Source: CAZEQJ01 sp964514385
GTDB taxonomy: Bacteria; Bacteroidota; Bacteroidia; Cytophagales; Cyclobacteriaceae
DNA length: 64,000 nucleotides
Direction of reading: 5' to 3'
NCBI GenBank assembly: GCA_964514385.1
Contig: CAZEQJ010000004.1
Coordinates: 62,001-126,000, forward strand
Made by a program: the position numbers and the translations under genes. Below, piece after piece: positions 45,449 through 52,918 of the stretch. Position 1 is the stretch's first letter, and each line of letters begins with the position of its first letter. The notes under the pieces were generated by a model, which was given only the letters and a program-made list of their open reading frames with translations, made no database searches and was not told where the DNA came from.

Positions 45449-45474
45449 AAAAATGAATAATTAGGATTTTTATG
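45446..45474. repeat. Perfect inverted repeat over the start of the small membrane protein
   Basis: CATAAAAAT (45446-45454) and ATTTTTATG (45466-45474) are exact mirror images with 11 bases between. The left arm contains the start codon of the minus-strand gene. Folded in RNA it would mask the start; as DNA it could be an operator. Its low complexity makes chance a real possibility. Confidence 0.4.
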
Positions 45475-45600
45475 TAATATAATATTTTTATTCTAATTTA
45501 GATGAATAGATAGGAAGCTACGCCGGGGGAATTTTAAACACATGATAACGACTAATGGGATTGCAAGGTTATTACTAACCCATCTTATATCCCCTGCTTT

Positions 45601-46593
45601 ATGATATTTGCGCTGATAAATGAACATAATGAACTCTGGTTCTATGGTGTATTTGCATTGATCATCATTGCATTTCTGATTATAGACCTGGGGTTTTTGC
45701 ATAAAAAGGACGAGAAGATATCCTTTCGGGATGCACTCAACCAGTCGTTGTTCTGGATAGCAATATCTGTCGTTTTCGGTGTCGCAATTTATTTTTTTGG
45801 AGGTGGTACGGATCAGACTTTCGAATATTTCTCGGCCTACCTGACAGAGAAGGCGCTGTCGCTGGATAATATTTTTGTTATTATCCTGATACTAAAATAC
45901 TTCAATATTGAAGACAAATATTTCCACAAGATTTTATTCTGGGGTATCCTGGGGGCTATTGTATTCAGGGCGATATTTATATTTCTGGGTGCGATTCTGA
46001 TATCAAAATTTGTCTGGATACTCTATATCTTCGGTCTTTTTCTGGTGTATCAGGGCTTTCGTATCATGTTTGAAAACGCTGAAGATGACATTGATCCCGG
46101 TAAAAGTCCTGTATTGCGCTTTGCACGTCGTTACCTTCGGCTCACTAAGACAGATATGGGGGGCAGGTTCACGGTACGCATGGATGGCAAGCTGTTCTTT
46201 ACGCCACTTTTTCTTGTACTGATACTGATTGAAACGACGGACCTGATATTTGCTGTTGACTCCATACCTGCGGCATTTGCAATCACCACAGATGAATTTG
46301 TCATCTATACATCCAATATTTTTGCGGTCCTTGGCCTGAGAGCACTTTTCTTTTTGCTGGCAGATATTCTCAACCGGTTTTATTTATTGCAAAAGGGCCT
46401 TTCACTGATCCTGATATTTATTGGTGTGAAAATGCTGATGGAGCATCCCATACTGCATGTGCATATCCCTACATACGTGTCATTTATCGTTATATTCTCC
46501 TGTCTTGCCTTTTCCATGATTTTATCTGTGATATTTCCCCGCAAGGAGCCGGTGACTATCGAGTTAAAGGAATCCAAAAAGGAATCCGCATGA
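45601..46593 (+). CDS. TerC-family integral membrane protein
   Basis: A 330-residue membrane protein with about nine helices and the TerC signatures DLGFLHKKDEKISFRDAL near residue 37, YLTEKALSLDNIFVIILI near 80 and ETTDLIFAVDSIPAAF near 208. Family members such as Alx export manganese or help metal loading of exoenzymes. An intrinsic terminator lies 70 bases downstream. No manganese riboswitch was recognised in the 152 bases upstream. Confidence 0.9.
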   Translation: MIFALINEHNELWFYGVFALIIIAFLIIDLGFLHKKDEKISFRDALNQSLFWIAISVVFGVAIYFFGGGTDQTFEYFSAYLTEKALSLDNIFVIILILKYFNIEDKYFHKILFWGILGAIVFRAIFIFLGAILISKFVWILYIFGLFLVYQGFRIMFENAEDDIDPGKSPVLRFARRYLRLTKTDMGGRFTVRMDGKLFFTPLFLVLILIETTDLIFAVDSIPAAFAITTDEFVIYTSNIFAVLGLRALFFLLADILNRFYLLQKGLSLILIFIGVKMLMEHPILHVHIPTYVSFIVIFSCLAFSMILSVIFPRKEPVTIELKESKKESA

Positions 46594-46665
46594 TTGTTTG
46601 ATTAGTGCAAATCAACTATACCGGATACTTCTGATGTCTTATTCATTCTGGATAAATGATATTTC

Positions 46666-46692
46666 AGCCCTTCACTATGGAGGGCTTTTTTT
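46666..46692 (+). terminator. Intrinsic terminator after terC-like gene
   Basis: AGCCCT (46666-46671) pairs with AGGGCT (46681-46686) over a 9-base loop and is followed by a T-rich run. It lies between the TerC gene and the potassium channel pseudogene, which argues that the channel reading frame starts at 46719 and not at 46656. Confidence 0.75.
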
Positions 46693-46718
46693 ATATTTTT
46701 GACCACCTGACAAGATCC

Positions 46719-47712
46719 ATGATTTTACGAAAACTATTTTTTGCTTTTCTGCTAATCACCATCAGCCTTACCATTGGGATAATGGCATACGGTTATCTTG
46801 AAGGATATACAATTCCGGAGGCTTTCTACATGAGTGTTATTACCATCTCAACCGTTGGGTTTGGTGAAGTCCGGCCGCTATCGACCGAGGGAAGAATCTT
46901 TACCGGTATATACATTATTTTCAATCTGGGTATTTTTACCTACTTTGTTTCCGTAGTCGGGAGTTTCATCTTTGAGGGTGAGATCAAAAAAATATATCAA
47001 AACCTGGTTTCTGTTAAAGAAGTAAAGAAAATGAAGGATCATGTGATCATTTGTGGGTTTGGGCGCAATGGAATGAAGGCTGCCGAAGAACTCCATAAGA
47101 ATAAAATCCCATTTGTGATCATAGAAAGAGAAAATACGACCGCAATCAAAGGTGAGCAGTTCCGACACTATTAGTTTATTATTGGTGATGCCACTACGGA
47201 TGAGGATTTAAAAAAGGCAAGGATAGAAAAACTAAAACCATCATCACCACCCTGCCGAAAGATGCGGATAATGTATTCATCGCCCTGACAGCCAAGGAGC
47301 TCAATCCTTGCATTAGCATTATTTCCAGGGCAACGGAAACCTCCAGTGAGACCAAGCTCAGAAGGGCAGGTGTAAATCATATCATCATGCCGGATGCTTT
47401 GGGAGGCATATGGCAAGGTTGATCACCCATCCGGTAGTGATTGAATTTCTGGAATTACTCAACGGTGTCGGCGATACGCAAATTCTGCTTGAAGAATATC
47501 AGATCGGAAATTTAAGAAAGGAGTATCATCATAAAACCCTGGTAGAACTCGATATCCGAAAAACCACGCACGCCATGGTATTAGCCGTGAAAGATGACAT
47601 CAAAGGGTTTATTTTTAATCCTTCACCCGAAACCCGCCTTACTGACGAGGATGTAATAATTGTGATGGGGACTGAATTTGAACTGAAGGCCTTTCGCAAA
47701 CATTATTTATAG
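46719..47712 (+). pseudogene. Potassium channel with TrkA domains, disrupted
   Basis: The parts of a single ion channel are all present: two transmembrane helices with the selectivity filter STVGFGEV near residue 46, a TrkA-N dinucleotide domain (VIICGFGRNGMKAAEELHKN) and a TrkA-C domain ending at 47712 (from about 47410). Three lesions interrupt it: TAG at 47172-47174, an apparent 1-base deletion near 47231 (GAAAAACTAAA lacks one base before CTAAA) and another near 47405. Reading through them restores a continuous family sequence. A TATTTTTG element lies at 46694. The gene is probably dead, or the read has errors. Confidence 0.85.
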
Positions 47713-48186
47713 TTCGCCTGCTGATTTTTCTACTTTCTCTTTTAATTCCAGCTTATAGGCATCCAGTCGATCTGCTACTTCCGGCGTAAAGGCACCGATG
47801 ATTTCAGCAGCAAGAATTCCAGCATTTTTGGCTCCATCGAGTGCCACTGTAGCTACGGGAATTCCACCCGGCATCTGCAATATGGATAATACGCTATCCC
47901 AGCCATCGATGCTGTTTCTTGATTTTATCGGCACGCCGATTACGGGAAGAGAGGTAAGCGAAGCGGTCATTCCGGGAAGATGCGCAGCACCTCCGGCACC
48001 AGCAATGATCACCTTCAATCCACGCTCCCGGGCGGTAGCAGCATAATCTACCATCTTATGCGGTGTGCGGTGTGCTGATACAATATCTATTTCATATTCA
48101 ATTCCCAGTAGCCGGAGTATATCTGCAGCCTCCTGCATGACAGGAAGGTCTGATTTACTTCCCATGATTATTCCTACATCAGCCAT
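47707..48186 (-). CDS. purE: N5-carboxyaminoimidazole ribonucleotide mutase
   Basis: Purine synthesis enzyme that moves the carboxyl group from N5 to C4 of aminoimidazole ribonucleotide. The 159-residue protein carries GIIMGSKSDLPVM near residue 5, VSAHRTPHKM near 36 and GAGGAAHLPGM near 63. Its partner PurK is encoded 10.5 kb away in the same window, not adjacent. It overlaps the end of hemB by 8 bases and converges with the channel pseudogene. Confidence 0.96.
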   Translation of the reverse strand: MADVGIIMGSKSDLPVMQEAADILRLLGIEYEIDIVSAHRTPHKMVDYAATARERGLKVIIAGAGGAAHLPGMTASLTSLPVIGVPIKSRNSIDGWDSVLSILQMPGGIPVATVALDGAKNAGILAAEIIGAFTPEVADRLDAYKLELKEKVEKSAGEL

Positions 48187-49153
48187 TGTTATGGGTTAGT
48201 TTAGCAAATTGTGTAGCAAAATAGGTTAAAATAATGTCTGCTCCAGCTCTTTTTATACTTAAGAGGCTTTCCTGCATCACCCTATCAAGGTCAAGCCACC
48301 CTTTTTCTCCGGCAGCAGCAAGCATAGCGTATTCGCCACTCACCTGATAGGCAGCGACAGGAAGCTGAGTATTTTCCTTTAATAAGGCAATGATATCCAG
48401 ATATGCCATGGCGGGTTTTACCATCAATATATCGGCGCCTTCCTCAGCGTCCAGACGGGCTTCGCGCAAGGCTTCTCTTTTATTGGCAGGGTTCATCTGA
48501 TAGGTTTTTTTATCGCCTTTCGGTGCAGAGTCGAGCGCCTCCCGGAATGGCCCGTAAAAAGCGCTGGCATACTTTGCTGTGTATGACATGATGGAAACAT
48601 CATGGAAGCCGTTTGTATCCAGTATGTCCCGCAGGTAACGCACCCTGCCGTCCATCATATCCGACGGGCCTATCATATCAATACCCGTTTCTGCCTGGCA
48701 AAGTGCCATGCGTCCAAGGATTTCAAGGGTCTCATCGTTGAGTATTTGCCCGTCTTTGACCAAACCGTCATGACCATCGCTACAGTAGGGATCCATCGCT
48801 ACGTCCGTCATGATCATGGCTTCAGGGAATATTGACTTAATCTCCCTTAATGCCTTGATGTAAAAAAAATCGGGATTATAACTGTTTGTGGCATTTTTAT
48901 CCTTTAGCGAAGGGTCCACAACAGGAAAAATATCAAAGCGTGTAATACCCAGGTTCATGTTCATCTCAATCTCCCGGAGCATGAGGTCAAGCGAAAACCG
49001 GTGAATACCCGGCATACTTTTTATTTCTGTGCGCTGTGACCGGCCATCCAGCAAAAAGAGAGGTAAGATCAGGTTATCAGCAGAAATGGTGGTTTCAGCT
49101 ACCATTGACCTGATGGCTTCCGATTTCCGGTTTCTCCTTGGTCGCTGATGCAT
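48179..49153 (-). CDS. hemB: Porphobilinogen synthase
   Basis: Joins two molecules of 5-aminolevulinate to porphobilinogen in heme synthesis. The 324-residue protein has RPRRNRKSEAIRSM near the N-terminus, SYTAKYASAFYGPFREA near residue 195 and MVKPAMAYLD near 244, with the active-site lysines. The metal-binding stretch DVAMDPYCSDGHDG is of the aspartate-rich, zinc-independent kind. It lies between rocD and purE in one minus-strand unit. Confidence 0.96.
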   Translation of the reverse strand: MHQRPRRNRKSEAIRSMVAETTISADNLILPLFLLDGRSQRTEIKSMPGIHRFSLDLMLREIEMNMNLGITRFDIFPVVDPSLKDKNATNSYNPDFFYIKALREIKSIFPEAMIMTDVAMDPYCSDGHDGLVKDGQILNDETLEILGRMALCQAETGIDMIGPSDMMDGRVRYLRDILDTNGFHDVSIMSYTAKYASAFYGPFREALDSAPKGDKKTYQMNPANKREALREARLDAEEGADILMVKPAMAYLDIIALLKENTQLPVAAYQVSGEYAMLAAAGEKGWLDLDRVMQESLLSIKRAGADIILTYFATQFAKLTHNNG

Positions 49154-49155
49154 AA

Positions 49156-50385
49156 TCAGAATGTAGAAATGGTCTTTTCGATGATGTCACAGCATTCGTG
49201 AAGCTGATCTTCTGTCATGACAAGAGGAGGTGCAAAGCGAATGATGTTACCATGGGTTGGTTTGGCAAGAAGCCCGTTATCACGCAATGCAAGGCATATA
49301 TTCCAGGCCGTCTTGCTATCCGGAGCATCATTGATCACGATAGCATTCAGTAGGCCTTTACCCCTTACAAGCTTTACAAGATCAGTTTTCTTGATGAAGG
49401 CATTCATCCGTTCTCTGAATATTTCACCAAGTCTGAAGGCGTTTTCAGCCAGGTTTTCTTCCCGCACCACCTCTAGTGAGGCCATTGCTACCTTACAAGC
49501 CAATGGATTTCCGCCAAAAGTAGACCCATGCTGGCCCGGACCGATGGTAAGCATTATTTCATCCGAAGCAAGTACCGCTGAAACGGGCATTACCCCACCA
49601 GATATTGCTTTTCCAAGCACCAGAATATCGGGTTTTACACCCTCATATTCACTGGCAATTATTTTACCGGTACGTGCTATACCTGTTTGAACCTCATCGG
49701 CGATCAGGAGTACGTTATATTTACGGCAAAGTTCATTTGCACCCTTCAGATATCCATCATCAGGTACGACGACACCTGCTTCGCCCTGTATGGGTTCAAC
49801 CATAAACCCTACCGTGTTCGGATCTTTAAGTGATTCTTCCAGCGCCGCCAGATCATTGTAGGGGATTATTTCAAAACCCGGCATGTAGGGACCAAACCCT
49901 TCATAACTTGAAGGGTCGGTGGAAGTAGAGATAGCCGAGGTAGTACGGCCCCAGAAATTACCTTCAACAAAAATAATCCTGGCTTTATTTTTTTCTACTC
50001 CTTTCACATCGTAACCCCATCTTCTGGCAAGCTTTACAGCCGTTTCACCGGCCTCGACACCGGTATTCATTGGAAGCACACGGTCATACCCGAAGTATTC
50101 CGTGATATATTTTTCATATTGGCCAAGCACATCATTATGAAAGGCCCTCGAGGTAAGCGTAAGTACTTCGGCCTGATCTTTTAATGCCTGTACGATCTTC
50201 GGGTGGCAATGGCCTTGATTTACAGCACTATAAGCGGAAAGGAAATCATAATATTTCTTCCCTTCCACATCCCATAAAAACACACCCTCTCCGCGGCTTA
50301 AAACTACAGGCAGGGGATGATAGTTATAGGCGCCATATTTTTCTTCAAGTTCAATTGCTTGATGGCTTGACAGTACTTCATTCAT
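49156..50385 (-). CDS. rocD: Ornithine--oxo-acid transaminase
   Basis: Converts ornithine and 2-oxoglutarate to glutamate semialdehyde and glutamate. The 409-residue class III aminotransferase shows GVEAGETAVKLARRWGY near residue 110, DEVQTGIARTGK near 230 and ILVLGKAISGGVMPVSA near 260, where the lysine binds pyridoxal phosphate. ArgD-type enzymes are similar, but the conserved N-terminus YGAYNYHPLPVVLSRGEG is typical of RocD. It is separated from hemB by two bases. Confidence 0.93.
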   Translation of the reverse strand: MNEVLSSHQAIELEEKYGAYNYHPLPVVLSRGEGVFLWDVEGKKYYDFLSAYSAVNQGHCHPKIVQALKDQAEVLTLTSRAFHNDVLGQYEKYITEYFGYDRVLPMNTGVEAGETAVKLARRWGYDVKGVEKNKARIIFVEGNFWGRTTSAISTSTDPSSYEGFGPYMPGFEIIPYNDLAALEESLKDPNTVGFMVEPIQGEAGVVVPDDGYLKGANELCRKYNVLLIADEVQTGIARTGKIIASEYEGVKPDILVLGKAISGGVMPVSAVLASDEIMLTIGPGQHGSTFGGNPLACKVAMASLEVVREENLAENAFRLGEIFRERMNAFIKKTDLVKLVRGKGLLNAIVINDAPDSKTAWNICLALRDNGLLAKPTHGNIIRFAPPLVMTEDQLHECCDIIEKTISTF

Positions 50386-50415
50386 GTTGGAAGGAATTTT
50401 AAGAATAAGAAAAAG

Positions 50416-50489
50416 TGGAGCATAAGGGATTCGAACCCTTGACCTCTACGCTGCCAGCGTAGCGCTCTAGCCAGCTGAGCTAATGCCCC
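50416..50489 (-). tRNA. tRNA-Ala (GGC)
   Basis: A 74-base cloverleaf on the minus strand: acceptor GGGGCAT with ATGCTCC (one G-T pair), D arm GCTC/GAGC, anticodon stem CTACG/CGTAG around CTGGCAG with anticodon GGC, and T arm AAGGG/CCCTT with TTCGAAT. The discriminator is A and the CCA end is not encoded. The plus-strand base at 50490 is an extra C beyond the stem. Confidence 0.96.
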
Positions 50490-50499
50490 CAATGAGCGG

Positions 50500-50507
50500 C
50501 AAAGATA
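50500..50507 (-). promoter_or_regulatory. Candidate -7 element of tRNA-Ala
   Basis: On the minus strand this reads TATCTTTG, an exact TAnnTTTG, ten bases before the tRNA 5' end. No good -33 element is found at the usual distance, so the call is tentative. Confidence 0.45.
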
Positions 50508-50539
50508 GGATGATCAGTAATAATTTACTAATCATTTTA

Positions 50540-51001
50540 TTACTCTCCTTGCCCGCTTGAACCTTTTAAATAATAATCGGTAAATAACTGGGTTTCAATT
50601 ACTCCCGCTGACGAAGAAGCATGGATGAAGGTTACATTTTTAGGTCCCCGTACATCGGTAATTATTCCGGCATGACTGACTCTCTTGAATAAACCGCCAT
50701 CCATGTCAAAAAAAACAAGGTCACCCGGCCTGAGGTCAAATAAACTTACCTTTTTACCTACTTTACTCTGCTCTTTGGATATTCGGGGCAATGTGATATC
50801 AGCTGCTTGGTACGATACGAAAAGCAACCCGGAACAATCCATACCAGATCTTTTCATCCCTCCCCACTGATAAGGAGTACCCACATATGATCGGGCCGTT
50901 GATATGATGGTTTGAATTTTTTGTTCACGCGCTCTTCGTGCTGCCGCACAACCGGATAGTATTAGTAGGATAAGAAAATATAATGCTAACTTCCGCTTCA
51001 A
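50540..51001 (-). CDS. NlpC/P60 cell-wall hydrolase, lipoprotein
   Basis: A peptidoglycan endopeptidase of the C40 family, anchored by a lipobox (LSGC). The catalytic residues are visible: Cys in SGMDCSGLL, His in SHAGIITDV and a third polar residue in TFIHASSS. No ATG precedes the signal peptide; the TTG at 51001 gives a clean N-terminus MKRKLALYFLILLILSGC. A TTG at 51031 would put ten extra residues before it. The candidate promoter at 51019-51026 supports the shorter form. Length 153 residues. Confidence 0.9.
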   Translation of the reverse strand: MKRKLALYFLILLILSGCAAARRAREQKIQTIISTARSYVGTPYQWGGMKRSGMDCSGLLFVSYQAADITLPRISKEQSKVGKKVSLFDLRPGDLVFFDMDGGLFKRVSHAGIITDVRGPKNVTFIHASSSAGVIETQLFTDYYLKGSSGQGE

Positions 51002-51018
51002 TTGATAAAACTTTAACA

Positions 51019-51026
51019 CAAAAATA
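51019..51026 (-). promoter_or_regulatory. Candidate -7 element of the NlpC/P60 gene
   Basis: The minus strand reads TATTTTTG, an exact TAnnTTTG, 17 bases before the TTG start at 51001. Any -33 element would lie inside the asnB coding sequence, and none is obvious. The position favours the TTG start at 51001. Confidence 0.4.
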
Positions 51027-51033
51027 ATCAATT

Positions 51034-52911
51034 ATGTGTGGCCTCGCAGGTATATATGCATTTAATGAAATCGGCAGGTTTAACCTGATCAACCTGCAGG
51101 GTGCTACACAAACATTGAGCCACAGGGGACCGGATTTTCAAAAAACCTATCTGGATAAATTCGCAGGTCTCGGACATACACGGCTGAGTATACTCGATAT
51201 ATCCACTGCCGGGGCCCAACCTATGGTTGACGAATCTGGTCGCTACCATATCGTGTATAATGGCGAAATGTACAATTTTAAAGTCCTGAAGGACGAATTG
51301 ATCCGCGATGGTGTAACCTTTCAGAGCGAAACAGATACAGAGGTTGTGCTGCAGCTGTTCATAAAAAAAGGTACAAAAGCATTTTCGGAGATTAACGGTT
51401 TTTTTGCCCTTGCCATCTACGACAGTGTCGAAAAAAGGATGACACTTGCCCGTGACCGTTTCGGCATAAAGCCACTATATGTTTATCAGAATACCGATAA
51501 AATTGTATTTGGTTCAGATTTGCGCTCCCTTATGCGGATGGGCATAGATAAGGAATTGGACAGATCTTCTCTCTTTCTTTACATGCGTCACACTTACATC
51601 CCTGACCACTTCACCATGCTTCAGCATGTGACCACCCTGGCTCCGGGCACCGGCATGGAGATCAGTCCCGGAAATGTGGAACGCTTCCGGTATTACCACC
51701 CACCATCTGCCGAGACACCTCGCAGCTATGATGAAGCCAGAGAAAAGCTGTTTGAGTTGATGGATCACGCTGTGCGCCTTCGGTTAATTGCTGATGTGCC
51801 GTTGGGTTCCTTTTTAAGTGGAGGCATAGATAGTGCAGTTATAGCGGCGCTTGCCATACGGCATAAACATGACTTAAAAACATTTACCATAGGTTATGAA
51901 AAGCGGTCGTTTTACGACGAGTCGTCAGCTGCAGAACAGTTAGCAGCACATATCGGGTCTGATCATACCACATTCAGGTTGTCGGACAAGGATATGGCAG
52001 ATTCGGCGCTGAAGGTCCTATCAAATCTCGACGAGCCTTTTGGCGATACTTCAGCACTACCTTATTTTCTTTTGTCAAACATGACGGCTACCAAAATGAA
52101 GGTGGCACTCAGCGGCGATGGTGCTGATGAACTCTTTGGCGGCTATGTAAAACACAGTGCACTCCTGAGAAGTATGGAAAAATCGACTGTCAATACTATC
52201 CTGCGAAATATCTCGCCTATGCTATCTTTGATTTCAGGCAGCCGCGGCAACACCTTGGCCAATGTAGCAAGAAGAATACATAAGTATGGTGCGATGCTGG
52301 GAATGCCACCTTCCGAAAGGCTTTATTATCTCACTACTTTTGTCGAGGAGGCCATGTGTCAAAGCCTGCTTAAGCCGGAATTCATAACGAATGCGGATCA
52401 GGAAGCGCTTTTTAGCAGGAAAAATCAGCTGCTGGAAGGCTTTGGTGTGGATCGGTTATTACAATATGATCAAAAAACGGTATTGCCAGGTGATATGCTT
52501 ACGAAAGCAGACCGGATGTCAATGGCAAATGCACTCGAGGTGAGGGTGCCATTCCTTGACCATCGTGTGGTAGAGTTTGCCAATGCGCTTCCGATGGAGT
52601 GGAAAGTGAGTAGCAGATACAGAAAAAGAATAGTAAAAGACACATTTGCGGGTCTTTTGCCGGAAGAGGTATTCAAACGACCAAAAAAAGGGTTTGAAAT
52701 ACCCCTGATACCCATATTGCAAGGCAGGTTATGGGAAAAAATAGCAGATGATTTACTTGAGGATAACTTTATCGTTAATCAGGGTATTTTTAACTTGAAA
52801 GCTATACAGAGGATCAAAAGTCAACGAAAAAACTGGCATCGTATGGATATACAGCCGATGCTTTGGTCTTTGTTGGTCTTTCAGGAATGGTGGAAGCAGA
52901 ATATAGGTTAA
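51034..52911 (+). CDS. asnB: Asparagine synthase (glutamine-hydrolysing)
   Basis: Makes asparagine from aspartate, ATP and glutamine. The N-terminal glutaminase begins MCGLAGIY with the nucleophilic Cys2, and NGEMYNF follows near residue 70. The synthetase domain has the ATP-binding SGGIDSAV near residue 264 and GDGADELFGGY near 366. Related AsnB-like enzymes act in glycan pathways, so a role in surface polysaccharide is also possible. It is 625 residues and starts 32 bases from the divergent NlpC gene. Confidence 0.92.
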   Translation: MCGLAGIYAFNEIGRFNLINLQGATQTLSHRGPDFQKTYLDKFAGLGHTRLSILDISTAGAQPMVDESGRYHIVYNGEMYNFKVLKDELIRDGVTFQSETDTEVVLQLFIKKGTKAFSEINGFFALAIYDSVEKRMTLARDRFGIKPLYVYQNTDKIVFGSDLRSLMRMGIDKELDRSSLFLYMRHTYIPDHFTMLQHVTTLAPGTGMEISPGNVERFRYYHPPSAETPRSYDEAREKLFELMDHAVRLRLIADVPLGSFLSGGIDSAVIAALAIRHKHDLKTFTIGYEKRSFYDESSAAEQLAAHIGSDHTTFRLSDKDMADSALKVLSNLDEPFGDTSALPYFLLSNMTATKMKVALSGDGADELFGGYVKHSALLRSMEKSTVNTILRNISPMLSLISGSRGNTLANVARRIHKYGAMLGMPPSERLYYLTTFVEEAMCQSLLKPEFITNADQEALFSRKNQLLEGFGVDRLLQYDQKTVLPGDMLTKADRMSMANALEVRVPFLDHRVVEFANALPMEWKVSSRYRKRIVKDTFAGLLPEEVFKRPKKGFEIPLIPILQGRLWEKIADDLLEDNFIVNQGIFNLKAIQRIKSQRKNWHRMDIQPMLWSLLVFQEWWKQNIG

Positions 52912-52918
52912 TCTATTA

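Noticed and set aside
46656..46718. Upstream ATG of the potassium channel frame
   Set aside because: The first 21 codons run through a hairpin terminator and a TATTTTTG promoter-like element; the ATG at 46719 fits better.
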